Shown piece after piece: positions 16,350 to 28,957 of a stretch of 64,000 nucleotides of DNA. Every line of letters begins with the position of its first letter. The stretch's first letter is position 1. The position numbers were made by a program, and so were the translations under genes. Origin of the DNA: Paradesulfitobacterium ferrireducens (GTDB lineage Bacteria > Bacillota > Desulfitobacteriia > Desulfitobacteriales > Desulfitobacteriaceae); the NCBI RefSeq assembly GCF_017310645.1, contig NZ_JAFLRH010000017.1:62001-126000 (forward strand), written 5' to 3'. The notes below the pieces were generated by a model. That model had not been told where the DNA came from, ran no database searches, and saw only the letters and a list, made by a program, of their open reading frames with translations.

Positions 16350-17108
16350 TTATTCTATGACTTCCTCTCCGTGTCTAACCTCGTAATGAAGCTGGGTCTG
16401 TCCACTAACAGCATCTGGTCCCCCATCGAGGGCAACCTGCCCTAAAACTGCCTGCCGCTCAACTTTATCTCCTGCTTTTACCCTGAGATTATCCAGGCAG
16501 CCGTAGGTCACAAACCAGCCACCGCTGCAGTCTATTTCAACCTTTTGGCCCAGGAATGGATCAGGGCCGGCAAATATTACCGTCCCCCCGCGGGTGGCCG
16601 TAATGATTGCTCCCTCAGCCTGGAGATAATCCGTTCCGGAGTGATAAAGGTAATCCTGAATATCCTCGGAATAGTAGCTGCCGACAGCCCGCAGGATCGG
16701 GCCTTGTACCGGACTTGGAAAATCGGCAAGCGTTAGTTCATCGGCCTGCCCAGGGCTGTCTTGGTGTGTGTTGCTTTTACTAGCGGCGGTCGTTGTCTTA
16801 GCTTTCTTAGTGGAAAGATTTTGCTCCTCTGGCACCTGCAGAACTGTCTGACGGTCTGAACCTTCTTGAAGATTCGAACTTTCTTGCCGGTTCGCTTCCT
16901 CTTCCGGATTCGGGATTTCCTGAGAGTCCCCGCCTGCGCCTGGATTCTGCGTTTGGTCTCCCTGAACCGGCAATGACGGTTCAGCATCAAGACTACTGTT
17001 GGCCGCCACCGCCATCAGGGCTAAGCCTACAGCTAATAAGGCGAAGGCTAACAAACCTATTCTTAACCATATTTTTGTCCATTTGCTCCATTTTCTTCGT
17101 TTTCTCAT
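16350..17108 (-). CDS. spoIIQ: SpoIIQ-like stage II sporulation protein (degenerate M23/LytM)
   Basis: This 252-residue protein has a basic N-terminus, one membrane segment (about 15-36), a low-complexity Gln/Glu/Asn-rich linker (about 40-120) and a C-terminal LytM domain. Position supports SpoIIQ: as in B. subtilis it lies next to spoIID and murA. The HxxxD metal motif is present (HSGTD), but the usual YGHL is YGCL and the usual HxH is QLH, so zinc-peptidase activity is probably lost. SpoIIQ acts in the forespore membrane, pairs with SpoIIIAH across the septum and anchors the engulfment complex. A terminator follows. Confidence 0.8.
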   Translation of the reverse strand: MRKRRKWSKWTKIWLRIGLLAFALLAVGLALMAVAANSSLDAEPSLPVQGDQTQNPGAGGDSQEIPNPEEEANRQESSNLQEGSDRQTVLQVPEEQNLSTKKAKTTTAASKSNTHQDSPGQADELTLADFPSPVQGPILRAVGSYYSEDIQDYLYHSGTDYLQAEGAIITATRGGTVIFAGPDPFLGQKVEIDCSGGWFVTYGCLDNLRVKAGDKVERQAVLGQVALDGGPDAVSGQTQLHYEVRHGEEVIE

Positions 17109-17214
17109 AATCTCACCCTGGTTCTATCCTGCCCACAACCTGCTGACTTTAGACCAGACCATGGGTTCGATTGCGGCCTTAAGATCACTCTGCTATACTG
17201 AACTGGGTGAGAAA

Positions 17215-18453
17215 ATGTTAGATTATCTTCTACATATACTGCTTTATCTATATGTTTTTTTGCTGCCGTTTCTCCCTCTGACCTTAGGGGGACTTACACT
17301 CCCGGTCTCCGGGGATATTATGTTGGCGGCTATCTTTGGGGTTTATAGCCTTAACCTCCTGGTTCCGGCTGCCAGGAGGCGCCTTGTCACGGCCTTCCGC
17401 TTGGCCCGCCCCGGAATGTTGGAGTTTTTTCTAATCTTAATGTCCGTGATTATGCTTGGTTCTATTGCTTACGCTTTGGAGAAGAAACTGGCACTTAGCG
17501 AAAGCTTGCGGTTTCTTAGCTATGTTCTGTTATTTTTAATCATCAAGTATTCTTATAATTCTTTCTCATTCCTTAAAAAGCTGTTGCACTCATACTTGCT
17601 TAGTGCAGCTATGCTTAGTGTACTCGGCGCTTATCAGTATTTTTTTAAGCCTGATTATGTCCAAAAGTGGGTAACTGCAGGCGGAAATGTTGTAAGAGTT
17701 CCCGCTACTCTTGGCAACCCTAATTCCTTCGGCGCTTATCTTGTGCTCGTGTTGTTCCCAGTATTAATGCTTGCCTTCACCCAGCGCCGACACCTGTCCG
17801 GCCTGATCTATGGCTGCCTTTCCCTCTTGCTGATCCTGAACATCATTTTTACGGGGTCGCGCAATGCCCTTCTCGGCTTAATTCTAGGATGTCTCATGCT
17901 CGTCGTTATTTATAATTGGCGCGTTATCATGGCCTTTATTCTTCTTGCCCCCATCGCTCTCTTTCTGCCCCAGGTGTCAACGCGCCTCCATGATATAGGG
18001 AACGTATCGCAGAATATGTCGCGCATCAGGCTCTGGCAAACTGCGCTTAAGATGATCAAAGATCATCCTCTTCTGGGTGTTGGCAACGGCAATTTTGTGA
18101 GTTATTACGATCAATACATTGCCAAATACCCCGAATTAGCCTGGGAAGATTGGAAACGGTACCCGGTTCACAACTCTTACCTAAAAGTCCAGAGTGAGCT
18201 GGGTCTGGCGGGCAGCATCTCCCTGGCCGGTATTCTTATCAGTGCCTGGCTCACTGTGAGAAAGGCTGCTAAACATGTGTCCGACCCGTTCGTAAAGAGT
18301 TTTTGCATTGGCTTTTTAGCTTCCATACCGGCATTCTATTTTATGAACTTTTCTGATAACCTCCTGTTTGTGCCCAAAGTTACGGCCTATTTCTGGCTGA
18401 TGCTGGCTGTTGCCGCGAGTGCCCAAGTACAAACGACTAACGAGCTTGTTTAG
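17215..18453 (+). CDS. O-antigen ligase / Wzy-like polytopic membrane protein
   Basis: The 412-residue form starts at ATG 17215; longer in-frame starts would overlap spoIIQ on the other strand. About ten to eleven membrane segments and the Wzy_C/O-antigen ligase pattern are visible: TLGNPNSFGAYL, FTGSRNALLG, then a large loop with RIRLWQTALKMIKDHPLLG and VHNSYLK. The family joins or polymerises undecaprenyl-linked glycans, in Firmicutes likely for a capsule or secondary wall polymer. It is the only plus-strand gene between spoIIQ and spoIID, a pair usually adjacent, and its last 17 bp overlap the convergent spoIID 3' end. Substrate unknown. Confidence 0.8.
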   Translation: MLDYLLHILLYLYVFLLPFLPLTLGGLTLPVSGDIMLAAIFGVYSLNLLVPAARRRLVTAFRLARPGMLEFFLILMSVIMLGSIAYALEKKLALSESLRFLSYVLLFLIIKYSYNSFSFLKKLLHSYLLSAAMLSVLGAYQYFFKPDYVQKWVTAGGNVVRVPATLGNPNSFGAYLVLVLFPVLMLAFTQRRHLSGLIYGCLSLLLILNIIFTGSRNALLGLILGCLMLVVIYNWRVIMAFILLAPIALFLPQVSTRLHDIGNVSQNMSRIRLWQTALKMIKDHPLLGVGNGNFVSYYDQYIAKYPELAWEDWKRYPVHNSYLKVQSELGLAGSISLAGILISAWLTVRKAAKHVSDPFVKSFCIGFLASIPAFYFMNFSDNLLFVPKVTAYFWLMLAVAASAQVQTTNELV

Positions 18454-19375
18454 CGAGGGTTAGAATTTTGGTGCCAGGGTAGAAGTGGGCTAGGATCTCT
18501 TCATATCCCTGGCCTTTGCGTGCCAGATCATTGGCACCGTACTGTGACATTCCCACGGCATGCCCATTGCCGTAGGTGGTAAATGTGATTTGGCCCGGTG
18601 CTACAGACCACTCAATGTCAGTGGAGGCTAGCCCCAGCAATGTGCGCAGCTGGGTAGCCGCATAGGGCCGCCCGAACAAAGCGAGGGTGCGGACCCGCCC
18701 TGCTGCCGTGCGTGATATTACTTTAACATCTGCGCTTCCGCTGGCGGTCGGCACCTGGGGCAGACTTAACTTCTGGGCCAGTTCCTGCACACTAAACGTA
18801 ATCTTTTTTACAAAACGCTCCGGATTCTCTTCTCCGGAAGCTACATTTTGCAAATAAGAGCGGGCCTCACTCCATACCTCTTCCGGCCTTTCTGTCGGCT
18901 TGCGCCCGCTGCTGCTATGGAAGAAAGCATCTATGTATTCTCCGTTCGCTACCAGCACCTGGCCCCGCGTACTTTCCACCGCTTTGGCAATACGAGTCCG
19001 GTAGCGCCAATAACCCACGAAGCCCCACTTTGAACGCAATTGTTTGTTGGAATGCCACGCTTGGGTCTTAACGGTCGTATCCACATCATAACCGGGATCC
19101 GGCAGGGGCACCTGGCTTAAGCGTTTGGCTGCATAAGTCCGGGCAGCCACGGCCTGGGCTTTCAGTGCTTCCAGCTCGAATTCGGCCGGCATCTCGGCGG
19201 CCACCACCCCAATGAGGTACTCTTCCAGGGATAACTTGCTCACCGTGCCGTCGGGCATAAGGATCCGGATCTGGTAGTCTCCGGACGGTTTTTGATGCCA
19301 GCGCAAGACCGTCCACGGGAGTATCGCCGCAATACAAACTGAAAGCACGATGATTAAAAGCCATTCTTTTTTCAC
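18437..19375 (-). CDS. spoIID: stage II sporulation protein D (SpoIID, lytic transglycosylase)
   Basis: This 312-residue protein starts at GTG 19373-19375 behind GGAGGG. It has one N-terminal membrane segment and the SpoIID core with LEEYLIGVVAAEMPAEF, whose glutamate is catalytic in the family, then LKAQAVAARTYA, a Ser-Ser-Gly-Arg motif and a C-terminal GHAVGMSQYGAN. SpoIID cleaves peptidoglycan glycan strands in the mother cell to drive engulfment together with SpoIIP and SpoIIM. It follows murA, as in B. subtilis. Transcription from a sigma-E promoter is expected, but I could not locate one with confidence. Its end overlaps the convergent O-antigen-ligase-like gene by 17 bp. Confidence 0.93.
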   Translation of the reverse strand: MKKEWLLIIVLSVCIAAILPWTVLRWHQKPSGDYQIRILMPDGTVSKLSLEEYLIGVVAAEMPAEFELEALKAQAVAARTYAAKRLSQVPLPDPGYDVDTTVKTQAWHSNKQLRSKWGFVGYWRYRTRIAKAVESTRGQVLVANGEYIDAFFHSSSGRKPTERPEEVWSEARSYLQNVASGEENPERFVKKITFSVQELAQKLSLPQVPTASGSADVKVISRTAAGRVRTLALFGRPYAATQLRTLLGLASTDIEWSVAPGQITFTTYGNGHAVGMSQYGANDLARKGQGYEEILAHFYPGTKILTLAKQAR

Positions 19376-19447
19376 TGGACAATCCCTCCCGGACTCGTAC
19401 AAGCTTCTGCTTATGACTATGCGGGAAAGATTAGAAATATTAAGTTT

Positions 19448-19491
19448 TGTAAATAAAAATACCGGATTCAGGTCTATCCTGTCCCGGTATA
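19448..19491 (-). terminator. terminator after murA
   Basis: On the minus strand, a two-tier stem (ATACCGG/CCGGTAT at 19459-19465 and 19484-19490, inner CAGG/CCTG) is followed by TTTTTATTT. It ends the ywmB-murA transcript before spoIID. Confidence 0.85.
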
Positions 19492-19527
19492 TTTGTCTTG
19501 GGATTTTTATATCATATTGGTCTAGGT

Positions 19528-20778
19528 TTAGTTACTTCTAATCACCACTCCGAGACCGCGCAGTTTTTCTTCAATAGATTCGTAGCCGCGGTAAATGTGG
19601 TGAATCCCGGAAATCTCACTGGTGCCCTCTGCCGTTAAAGCGGCCAAGATCAAGGCAGCACCCGCCCGCAGGTCGGTAGCGGTCACAGGGGCTGCCGTTA
19701 AAGCCGGCACTCCTTTAATAATCGCAGTCCGTCCTTCAATTTTGATGTCTGCTCCCATGCGTTTTAGTTCGTCCACGTGCATAAACCTGTTCTCAAATAT
19801 TGTCTCGGTCACCATTGATGTTCCCTGGGCACGGCTAAGCATCGCCAAGAAAGGAGCTTGCAAATCCGTGGAAAACCCAGGGTGAACCTGGGTTTTAACA
19901 TCGACTCCCTGGTAGAGCCCATCTCCCCTTACACGGATAGCGTCTCCCTCTTCTTCCACCATCACTCCCGCTTCAAGCATTTTAGCGAGCAAAGGCTTCA
20001 AATGATCCGAGATTACATTTTGAACAAGCACATCTCCCCCGGTTGCTGCAGCCATGAGCAAAAAGCTTCCGGCCTCAATCCGATCCGGAATCACGGTATG
20101 GGTTGTTCCATGAAGTTCTTTAACTCCTTCAAGGTGAATGACACTCGTACCCGCGCCTCTTACCTTTCCGCCCATTTCGTTCAGAAAGTTGGCCAAATCC
20201 ACAATCTCCGGCTCTTGAGCCGCATTCTCGATCACGGTCGTTCCCTCGGCCATGGCCGCTGCCATCATAATATTTTCGGTGGCTCCGACACTGGGAAAAT
20301 CCAAGTAAATGCGGGTGCCTTTCAAGCCTTGGGCAGCACTTACATCTAAAAAGCCGTGGTCCATCCGCACTTCTGCCCCCAGGGCTTCCAGGCCTTTAAG
20401 GTGCCAGTTAATCGGGCGTGAGCCGATTGCACATCCGCCCGGGTGAGAAATGCGCACCCTGCCTTTTCTGGCCAAAAGCGCACCCATAATCACGATGGAA
20501 GCCCGCATTTGCGTCACCAGTTCGTGCGGCGCTTCAATGCTTTCCAAGTCCCGTGCTTCAATCTGCAGCCTGGAACCCTGGCGCACAACGGACGCGCCAA
20601 GGGATTCGATGACTTGTGTCATGACATTCACATCTATTAAATCAGGGGTTTCTTCCAAAACAACCGGCTCGGCTGTCATGAGCGCAGCTGCAATAATGGG
20701 GAGTACGGCATTTTTGGCCCCGCTGATACTCACCGTCCCCTGCAGGGGTTTTCCACCTGTAATGTATAGTTTGTTCAA
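19528..20778 (-). CDS. murA: UDP-N-acetylglucosamine 1-carboxyvinyltransferase
   Basis: This 416-residue cytoplasmic enzyme transfers enolpyruvate from PEP to UDP-GlcNAc, the first committed step of peptidoglycan synthesis. The N-terminal K22-N23 pair (SGAKNAVLP) and catalytic cysteine C116 in GGCAIGSRP are present, so it should be fosfomycin-sensitive. The second half has the RTAIIKG and DLRAGAALI motifs of the inside-out barrel. The start is TTG, preceded by GGGGTG. It lies downstream of the YwmB-like gene and upstream of spoIID, matching the B. subtilis murAA locus. A terminator follows. Confidence 0.97.
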   Translation of the reverse strand: MNKLYITGGKPLQGTVSISGAKNAVLPIIAAALMTAEPVVLEETPDLIDVNVMTQVIESLGASVVRQGSRLQIEARDLESIEAPHELVTQMRASIVIMGALLARKGRVRISHPGGCAIGSRPINWHLKGLEALGAEVRMDHGFLDVSAAQGLKGTRIYLDFPSVGATENIMMAAAMAEGTTVIENAAQEPEIVDLANFLNEMGGKVRGAGTSVIHLEGVKELHGTTHTVIPDRIEAGSFLLMAAATGGDVLVQNVISDHLKPLLAKMLEAGVMVEEEGDAIRVRGDGLYQGVDVKTQVHPGFSTDLQAPFLAMLSRAQGTSMVTETIFENRFMHVDELKRMGADIKIEGRTAIIKGVPALTAAPVTATDLRAGAALILAALTAEGTSEISGIHHIYRGYESIEEKLRGLGVVIRSN

Positions 20779-20807
20779 ATTATGGAGTCACCCCTCTTAA
20801 TGTGCTA

Positions 20808-21488
20808 CTAGAATTCCTCCAGGAGTGCCGGAAGGGCTAAGACGCTTTTACCTTCTTCGGAACCGGAGCGCGTCATTACCTGGAGATTGATCAGATCCGA
20901 ACCAGCCTGTATCGACGGGCTTCGGTCTTTTCTATAGGCTGCAATCGAACTTCCCTGATCTAACCAAACCCATTGCTTAGGCTTGGCATCTACCTCAGCG
21001 AGATAGGCAGCAATATCAACTACTCCCGGAACCCGTTCGTCCAAGTATAAGTACCCGCCGCTTTTCCTAACCTTAGGTGCGAATTCTTGGTACCATTGAC
21101 TAATGGCCGGTTCCTCTTCACGGGTGACCAACCGTTCGGCAGATACAGTGGCCGCCCGCCGGTCCGCACCAGTCACTTTTTCGCTCAGCGTCCACTCCCA
21201 CTTTTCCCGCTCTAATTCTTGAATAACCACCGGTGGAATATCATCTTCCTCATACCACAGAATGAGGCGGACCTCTGCCTCAGTCGCATCCACTAACCCT
21301 GACTCAAGCAGCCACGGCAGTCTAACCGGAGAGGATGTGATAACCCCGTTCCCGTACTTTATCATGAGCGGCCATATTAATAATAAAACATAAGCTAGGA
21401 CAAGCACAAGTAATATGTTTCGCAACTTGGGAATTCCAAACGGATTCGCATACTCCAGATCAGTATCAAGGAGATCTAAGCGCATCAT
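20808..21488 (-). CDS. YwmB-like protein (TATA-box-binding-like fold), membrane-anchored
   Basis: This 226-residue protein starts at ATG 21486-21488 with AAGGAG close upstream; a longer frame lacks a site. It has an N-terminal cytoplasmic stretch, one membrane segment (about 20-42) and an exported domain of about 180 residues. The last 30 residues keep the spacing of B. subtilis YwmB (NLQ, RS, a GK pair, a proline and a Glu-aromatic end), and the gene lies between atpC and murA exactly as ywmB does. YwmB family function is unknown. The assignment rests on position and this C-terminal pattern, so it is moderate. Confidence 0.6.
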   Translation of the reverse strand: MMRLDLLDTDLEYANPFGIPKLRNILLVLVLAYVLLLIWPLMIKYGNGVITSSPVRLPWLLESGLVDATEAEVRLILWYEEDDIPPVVIQELEREKWEWTLSEKVTGADRRAATVSAERLVTREEEPAISQWYQEFAPKVRKSGGYLYLDERVPGVVDIAAYLAEVDAKPKQWVWLDQGSSIAAYRKDRSPSIQAGSDLINLQVMTRSGSEEGKSVLALPALLEEF

Positions 21489-21616
21489 TTTTCTCCTTTT
21501 CGCCCAAATGAACCTACTTATCTCTATTGTTGCCAATGGGCTAAAAAGAAAACATGCTATATCTCTAGTTTTTATACGCAGCATGCACTGATTTTAAGGA
21601 GGTTAAGATTAGGATT

Positions 21617-21656
21617 GAAAAAGCGCAAGAAATCCATTGGTTCAGATTTCTTGCGC
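21617..21656 (-). terminator. terminator of the atp operon
   Basis: A perfect 12-bp stem GCGCAAGAAATC/GATTTCTTGCGC (21623-21634 with 21645-21656), followed on the minus strand by TTTTTC, lies 20-60 bp after atpC. Confidence 0.92.
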
Positions 21657-21674
21657 CCTAAAGCTATATGGATG

Positions 21675-22091
21675 TTATCTCCGTCCGGCGTCTCCTTCAG
21701 CGGCGTTAATCCGGGCGACCGCCTTGCGCAGGGCATACTCTGCCCGGCGCACATCCACTTCCGGCGTACGCTGGGACAGGCGTTTCTCTGCCCTCTCCTT
21801 AGCCGCCAAGGCCCGGGCCAGATCAATCATATCCCCGGGTTCGGCAGTGTCTGCCAGAACTGTGGCTTTGTTGTCTCCCACTTCGACGAATCCGCCGGAG
21901 ATGGCCAGCTTCCTTACAGAGCTGTTGGCAGTGTAGCGCATGACCCCAACTTGCAGTCCGGCAATCAAGGGAGCGTGATTGGGCAAAATCCCCAGCTCTC
22001 CTGATTCGCCGGGCAGGACCGCAAACTCCACTTCTTCTTTGACAACTTGACCTTCCGGTGAAACCACCCTAAGTGTAAATGTTCCTGCCAT
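21675..22091 (-). CDS. atpC: ATP synthase F1 subunit epsilon
   Basis: This 138-residue protein has the N-terminal beta-sandwich (FTLRVVSPEGQVV, GELGILPNHAPLI) and the C-terminal two-helix domain (about 88-138, rich in Arg/Ala/Glu), which in bacterial enzymes inhibits ATP hydrolysis. It is part of the central rotor stalk at the cytoplasmic face. It is the last gene of the atp operon, 3 bp after atpD, and is followed by a strong terminator. Full length. Confidence 0.96.
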   Translation of the reverse strand: MAGTFTLRVVSPEGQVVKEEVEFAVLPGESGELGILPNHAPLIAGLQVGVMRYTANSSVRKLAISGGFVEVGDNKATVLADTAEPGDMIDLARALAAKERAEKRLSQRTPEVDVRRAEYALRKAVARINAAEGDAGRR

Positions 22092-22094
22092 GGC

Positions 22095-23528
<1,434 letters not shown>

Positions 23529-24374
23529 CTATTCGAGAGCAGCCGCTCCGCCGACAATCTCAGAAATCTCTTTCGTAATGGCAGCCTGGCGGGCCCTGTT
23601 CATTTGCAGGGTAAGCCGGTCAATCATCTCTTTGGCATTATCCGTAGCCGAACCCATGGCGGTCATACGGGCGCCTTGTTCACTGGCCTTGCTTTCCAAA
23701 AGAGTACGGAAAATCACAGTCTCTACGTACTTAGGCAGGAGCCTGGCCAGGATTTCTTCCGGGGACGGTTCAAAGATATACTGCCGGCCCAGTTTGCCTT
23801 CGGGCTGCTCAATCGGAAGAACTTTCATCAAGGTCGGCTTCTGCTGGATGGCCGTGATGAATTCTGTATAGACCAGGTAGACCTCGTCGAATTCGCCCTT
23901 TTGGTAACGAGACATCACTTCCCCGGCAATTTGCTGGGCCTGAAGGAAACTCGGGTCATCACCTAGTCCGGTAAACTCATTAATGATTTCTACTTTGCCG
24001 CGGCGAAAAAAATCCCGTCCTTTGCGGCCTACAGTCACCAGACCCGTGCCTTTGCTCTGCTCTGCTAAGATGCCGGAGGTCATGCGGATTAGGTTGGCAT
24101 TAAACCCCCCGCAGAGCCCGCGGTCAGAAGTTATCAGGACATAGCCTACTTTTTGCACAGGTCGTCTGTCTAAGAGAGGATGCGTGACATCAACCTGTGC
24201 TTGAGCCAGGCGGGCTAATATTTCTTGCAGCTGGCGGGCGTAAGGGCGGGCAGAGACAACTTTCTCCTGTGCCTTCCTAAGCTTAGCAGCGGCAACCATT
24301 TTCATCGCTTTCGTAATCTGCTGCATGTTGCGCACACTGCGGATCCGGCGACGAATATCGCGTACTCCTGCCAC
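23529..24374 (-). CDS. atpG: ATP synthase F1 subunit gamma
   Basis: This 281-residue central shaft subunit has the typical N-terminal helix ([20 protein letters not shown]), the DRGLCGGFN motif and a C-terminal helix ([13 protein letters not shown] followed by [12 protein letters not shown]). It rotates within alpha3beta3. The start codon is GTG. The gene lies between atpA (23 bp upstream) and atpD (36 bp downstream). Confidence 0.96.
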   Translation of the reverse strand: MAGVRDIRRRIRSVRNMQQITKAMKMVAAAKLRKAQEKVVSARPYARQLQEILARLAQAQVDVTHPLLDRRPVQKVGYVLITSDRGLCGGFNANLIRMTSGILAEQSKGTGLVTVGRKGRDFFRRGKVEIINEFTGLGDDPSFLQAQQIAGEVMSRYQKGEFDEVYLVYTEFITAIQQKPTLMKVLPIEQPEGKLGRQYIFEPSPEEILARLLPKYVETVIFRTLLESKASEQGARMTAMGSATDNAKEMIDRLTLQMNRARQAAITKEISEIVGGAAALE

Positions 24375-24397
24375 CTAGTTCACCTACTCCCTTTGCA

Positions 24398-26476
<2,079 letters not shown>

Positions 26477-26483
<7 letters not shown>

Positions 26484-26971
26484 GGCATATCCCCTACCTC
26501 TTGGATGAATTGCTCAATCAATTGTTCCTGCCCGCGCAGATCAAGCTTCTGACGGATAATCTTCTCGGCAACAGCCACCGACATGGCGGATACTTGAGCC
26601 TGCACATCGGCAATCGCTCTGTCTCTTTCTCTCTCGATATCCACTAAGGCGGATTGTTTCAGTTTTTCCGCCTCTTCACGTGCCTTGGCTAATATCTCAT
26701 TGGCCCGCTCCTCGCTAAGCTTCGTGGCCTTAGCGATAACCTCCTGGGCCTCCTGGCGGGCTTTCCGCATTTCTTCCTGATATTCACGTTTGAGCTGCTC
26801 CGCTTGCTCACGTTCCCTCTCTGCCTGAGCTAAGCTGTCCGCAATGAACTGACGCCGGTCTTCCATGATTTTCATCAGCGGTTTCCAAGCGACCTTGCTT
26901 AGGATAAAGACTAAAAGCAGAAAAGATATCACCTGGGCAGGGAGCGTCAGATTAATAGCTATGGGATTCAC
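26477..26971 (-). CDS. atpF: ATP synthase Fo subunit b
   Basis: This 164-residue protein has one N-terminal membrane segment (about 8-28, VISFLLLVFILSKVAW), followed by a long charged amphipathic helix (EREREQAEQLKREYQEEM and onward) that dimerises as the peripheral stalk. The start codon is GTG behind a G-rich site. It is preceded by a hairpin-containing gap after atpE and overlaps atpH by 7 bp. Confidence 0.95.
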
Positions 26972-27011
26972 CGGTTACCCCCCTCTCAAGTCTGGTGCGT
27001 GGGAATTTTTT

Positions 27012-27059
27012 CAAGGGGGAACTGCCGTCCCCCCTTGGTGCCTGCGGGCCTAAAGCCCG
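27012..27059 (-). promoter_or_regulatory. intercistronic hairpins between atpE and atpF
   Basis: Two stem-loops lie in the 97-bp gap: CAAGGGGG/CCCCCTTG (27012-27019 with 27030-27037) and CGGGC/GCCCG (27045-27059). Neither is followed by a U tract, so they are not terminators. Placed right after the gene of the high-copy c subunit, they could protect or process the atpE end of the mRNA. That role is inferred. Confidence 0.5.
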
Positions 27060-27068
27060 GTTTCAGAC

Positions 27069-27317
<249 letters not shown>

Positions 27318-27421
27318 TTATTCCCCTAATATTTTTTTAATTGTATGATTCCCTCAGTGCATGGAAAGAGCACTGAAAACTTACATCAGCAGCTAAAGGC
27401 TGTTTCACGGCATGGGCTTGA

Positions 27422-28174
27422 TTAGTGGTCCCCGGCCGCCACGGCCTGGGCAACATAAGCAGTCGTCAGTACGGTAAACACAAAGGACTGGATCGCTCCG
27501 ACGAAGATGCTGAACCCGAGCCAGATTACGTCCGGTATGATTCCGGGCAGAACCCAGATTCCCGGAAGCATCAGAATAACTTTAAGCAATACCTCCCCGG
27601 CAAAAATGTTGCCGAATAGACGGAAACCAAGTGTCATGGGCTTAGAAGCCATGTCAATCACATGAATTAGCAGAAAAGCCGGGTTCGGTTCAAGAAAATG
27701 ATGGAAATAGCGGCCACCGTGGTGTTTTACACCCATAGCGATGACCAACGTGATCGTAAGCAAAGCCAAGGCCAAAGTCGTATTAATATCGGCCGTGGGT
27801 GACATAAGCGACGGCCCTTCAAAAATCTTATTCAGCTCTGCAAACTCCACATGGAAATGCTCGAATAAGTTAAATGTAAGATTGGGCACAAGCCCCAGCA
27901 TGTTGGAAAAGAAAACAAACATGATTAAGGTAACTAAGTACGCCAGCAAAGGCCGCCCTTTTTCATAACTCATGTTATCCGAGATCAGCTTGCTGACAAA
28001 GTCAAAGACCCATTCCAGGAAATTCTGCATTTTCCCCGGCGTTTTGCTCGACAGCTTACGCACTCCCAGCAGCGCAATAATTAAAATGATACCCATAACA
28101 ATCCAGGTCATGACGAGAGTTTTGGCATTAAGGCTCATGCCAAACACATGCCAAAGGACTGTTTCTTCATGCAC
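27422..28174 (-). CDS. atpB: ATP synthase Fo subunit a
   Basis: This 250-residue integral membrane subunit has five to six helices. The essential stator arginine is in GFRLFGNIFAGE, and the last helix has the usual FVFTVLTTAYVAQAV. It provides the half-channels for ion flow past the c ring. The start is GTG with AGGAGGG upstream, 3 bp after atpI. The 122-bp gap to atpE holds only the atpE ribosome-binding site. Confidence 0.96.
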   Translation of the reverse strand: MHEETVLWHVFGMSLNAKTLVMTWIVMGIILIIALLGVRKLSSKTPGKMQNFLEWVFDFVSKLISDNMSYEKGRPLLAYLVTLIMFVFFSNMLGLVPNLTFNLFEHFHVEFAELNKIFEGPSLMSPTADINTTLALALLTITLVIAMGVKHHGGRYFHHFLEPNPAFLLIHVIDMASKPMTLGFRLFGNIFAGEVLLKVILMLPGIWVLPGIIPDVIWLGFSIFVGAIQSFVFTVLTTAYVAQAVAAGDH

Positions 28175-28177
28175 TCC

Positions 28178-28534
28178 CTATCCCTCCTTTCCCTCTCTAA
28201 TCTTGGCGGCAATTGAAACTGAGATCGAGACCAAAATCCCTAAAGCAATCCCCGCTGCCAAACCTGGCAGCCATCCCGGCTGGAAGCGTGCGGTCGCAGC
28301 CACCGCCAAAGTAACCGCCCCCAAACGCGCAAAAAATCCCCGGCGCATTTTCTTGATGGCCGTGATCGGATCCATTTCGGAACTGATTAAAGTATCGCGC
28401 TGGAGCCATCCAGTCAAGACAAATCCAATGATATAACCCAGGAGCGCGCCCACTAAAACAAAGCTGCCGCTCACAGAAACTGTTATTAGTATCAGGGCCG
28501 AGCCGCCTGTCAAAGCGACAAACCTACTCTTCAC
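28178..28534 (-). CDS. atpI: ATP synthase assembly protein I
   Basis: This 118-residue small membrane protein has four hydrophobic segments, typical of AtpI, which aids c-ring assembly and/or Mg2+ handling. The start is GTG, overlapping the end of atpZ by 11 bp, and the stop is 3 bp before atpB. Sequence conservation in this family is low, so the call leans on position and membrane topology. Confidence 0.85.
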   Translation of the reverse strand: MKSRFVALTGGSALILITVSVSGSFVLVGALLGYIIGFVLTGWLQRDTLISSEMDPITAIKKMRRGFFARLGAVTLAVAATARFQPGWLPGLAAGIALGILVSISVSIAAKIREGKEG

Positions 28535-28754
28535 CGTCAGTCATCCCAAACTTCTTCAAGGTTGTTACCAAGTAGGCACCTCCGAAGACCAGCCCTACGA
28601 GCATGAAAACAAGCTCCAGCCAAGGAGTGAATCCCCAGCGCCTGTCCAAAAAGCGCCCGAAGAAATATCCTCCCCCAACTAAGCCCGCCAACGTGGTCGC
28701 GATACTGGTACCGAAAGAAACCGCTTTAAGCCAGGTTTTCCGGTTCTCTGCCAT
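28524..28754 (-). CDS. atpZ: AtpZ/AtpI family small membrane protein
   Basis: The 76-residue form starts at ATG 28752-28754; a GTG at 28763 is an alternative giving 79 residues. Two membrane helices flank the GGGYFFGRFLDRRWGFTPWL segment characteristic of AtpZ. AtpZ with AtpI is proposed to form a Ca2+/Mg2+ transporter and assist Fo assembly. It is the first gene of the operon and overlaps atpI. About 190 bp of AT-rich sequence upstream should hold the operon promoter, which I could not place with confidence. Confidence 0.85.
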   Translation of the reverse strand: MAENRKTWLKAVSFGTSIATTLAGLVGGGYFFGRFLDRRWGFTPWLELVFMLVGLVFGGAYLVTTLKKFGMTDGEE

Positions 28755-28957
28755 GCTCTCCACCCTTATATACGCATCATGACTTTATTCGCTAAACTTT
28801 CCTAAAATTCCTGCTCCCACAATGAATAATTTTTGCATACTTTTGCATACAAAGTATTTTCTGCAATAATTTATAATCCTATGCATTAGTACTTTTTATG
28901 CTGGGCGATCCCGAATAATATACGGTTCCGAAAAAGTACAACATTATGCAGTAAATT

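Noticed and set aside
16999-17214. Longer N-terminus of the O-antigen-ligase-like protein
   Set aside because: It would overlap the spoIIQ start on the opposite strand and adds basic, non-membrane sequence without a start signal.
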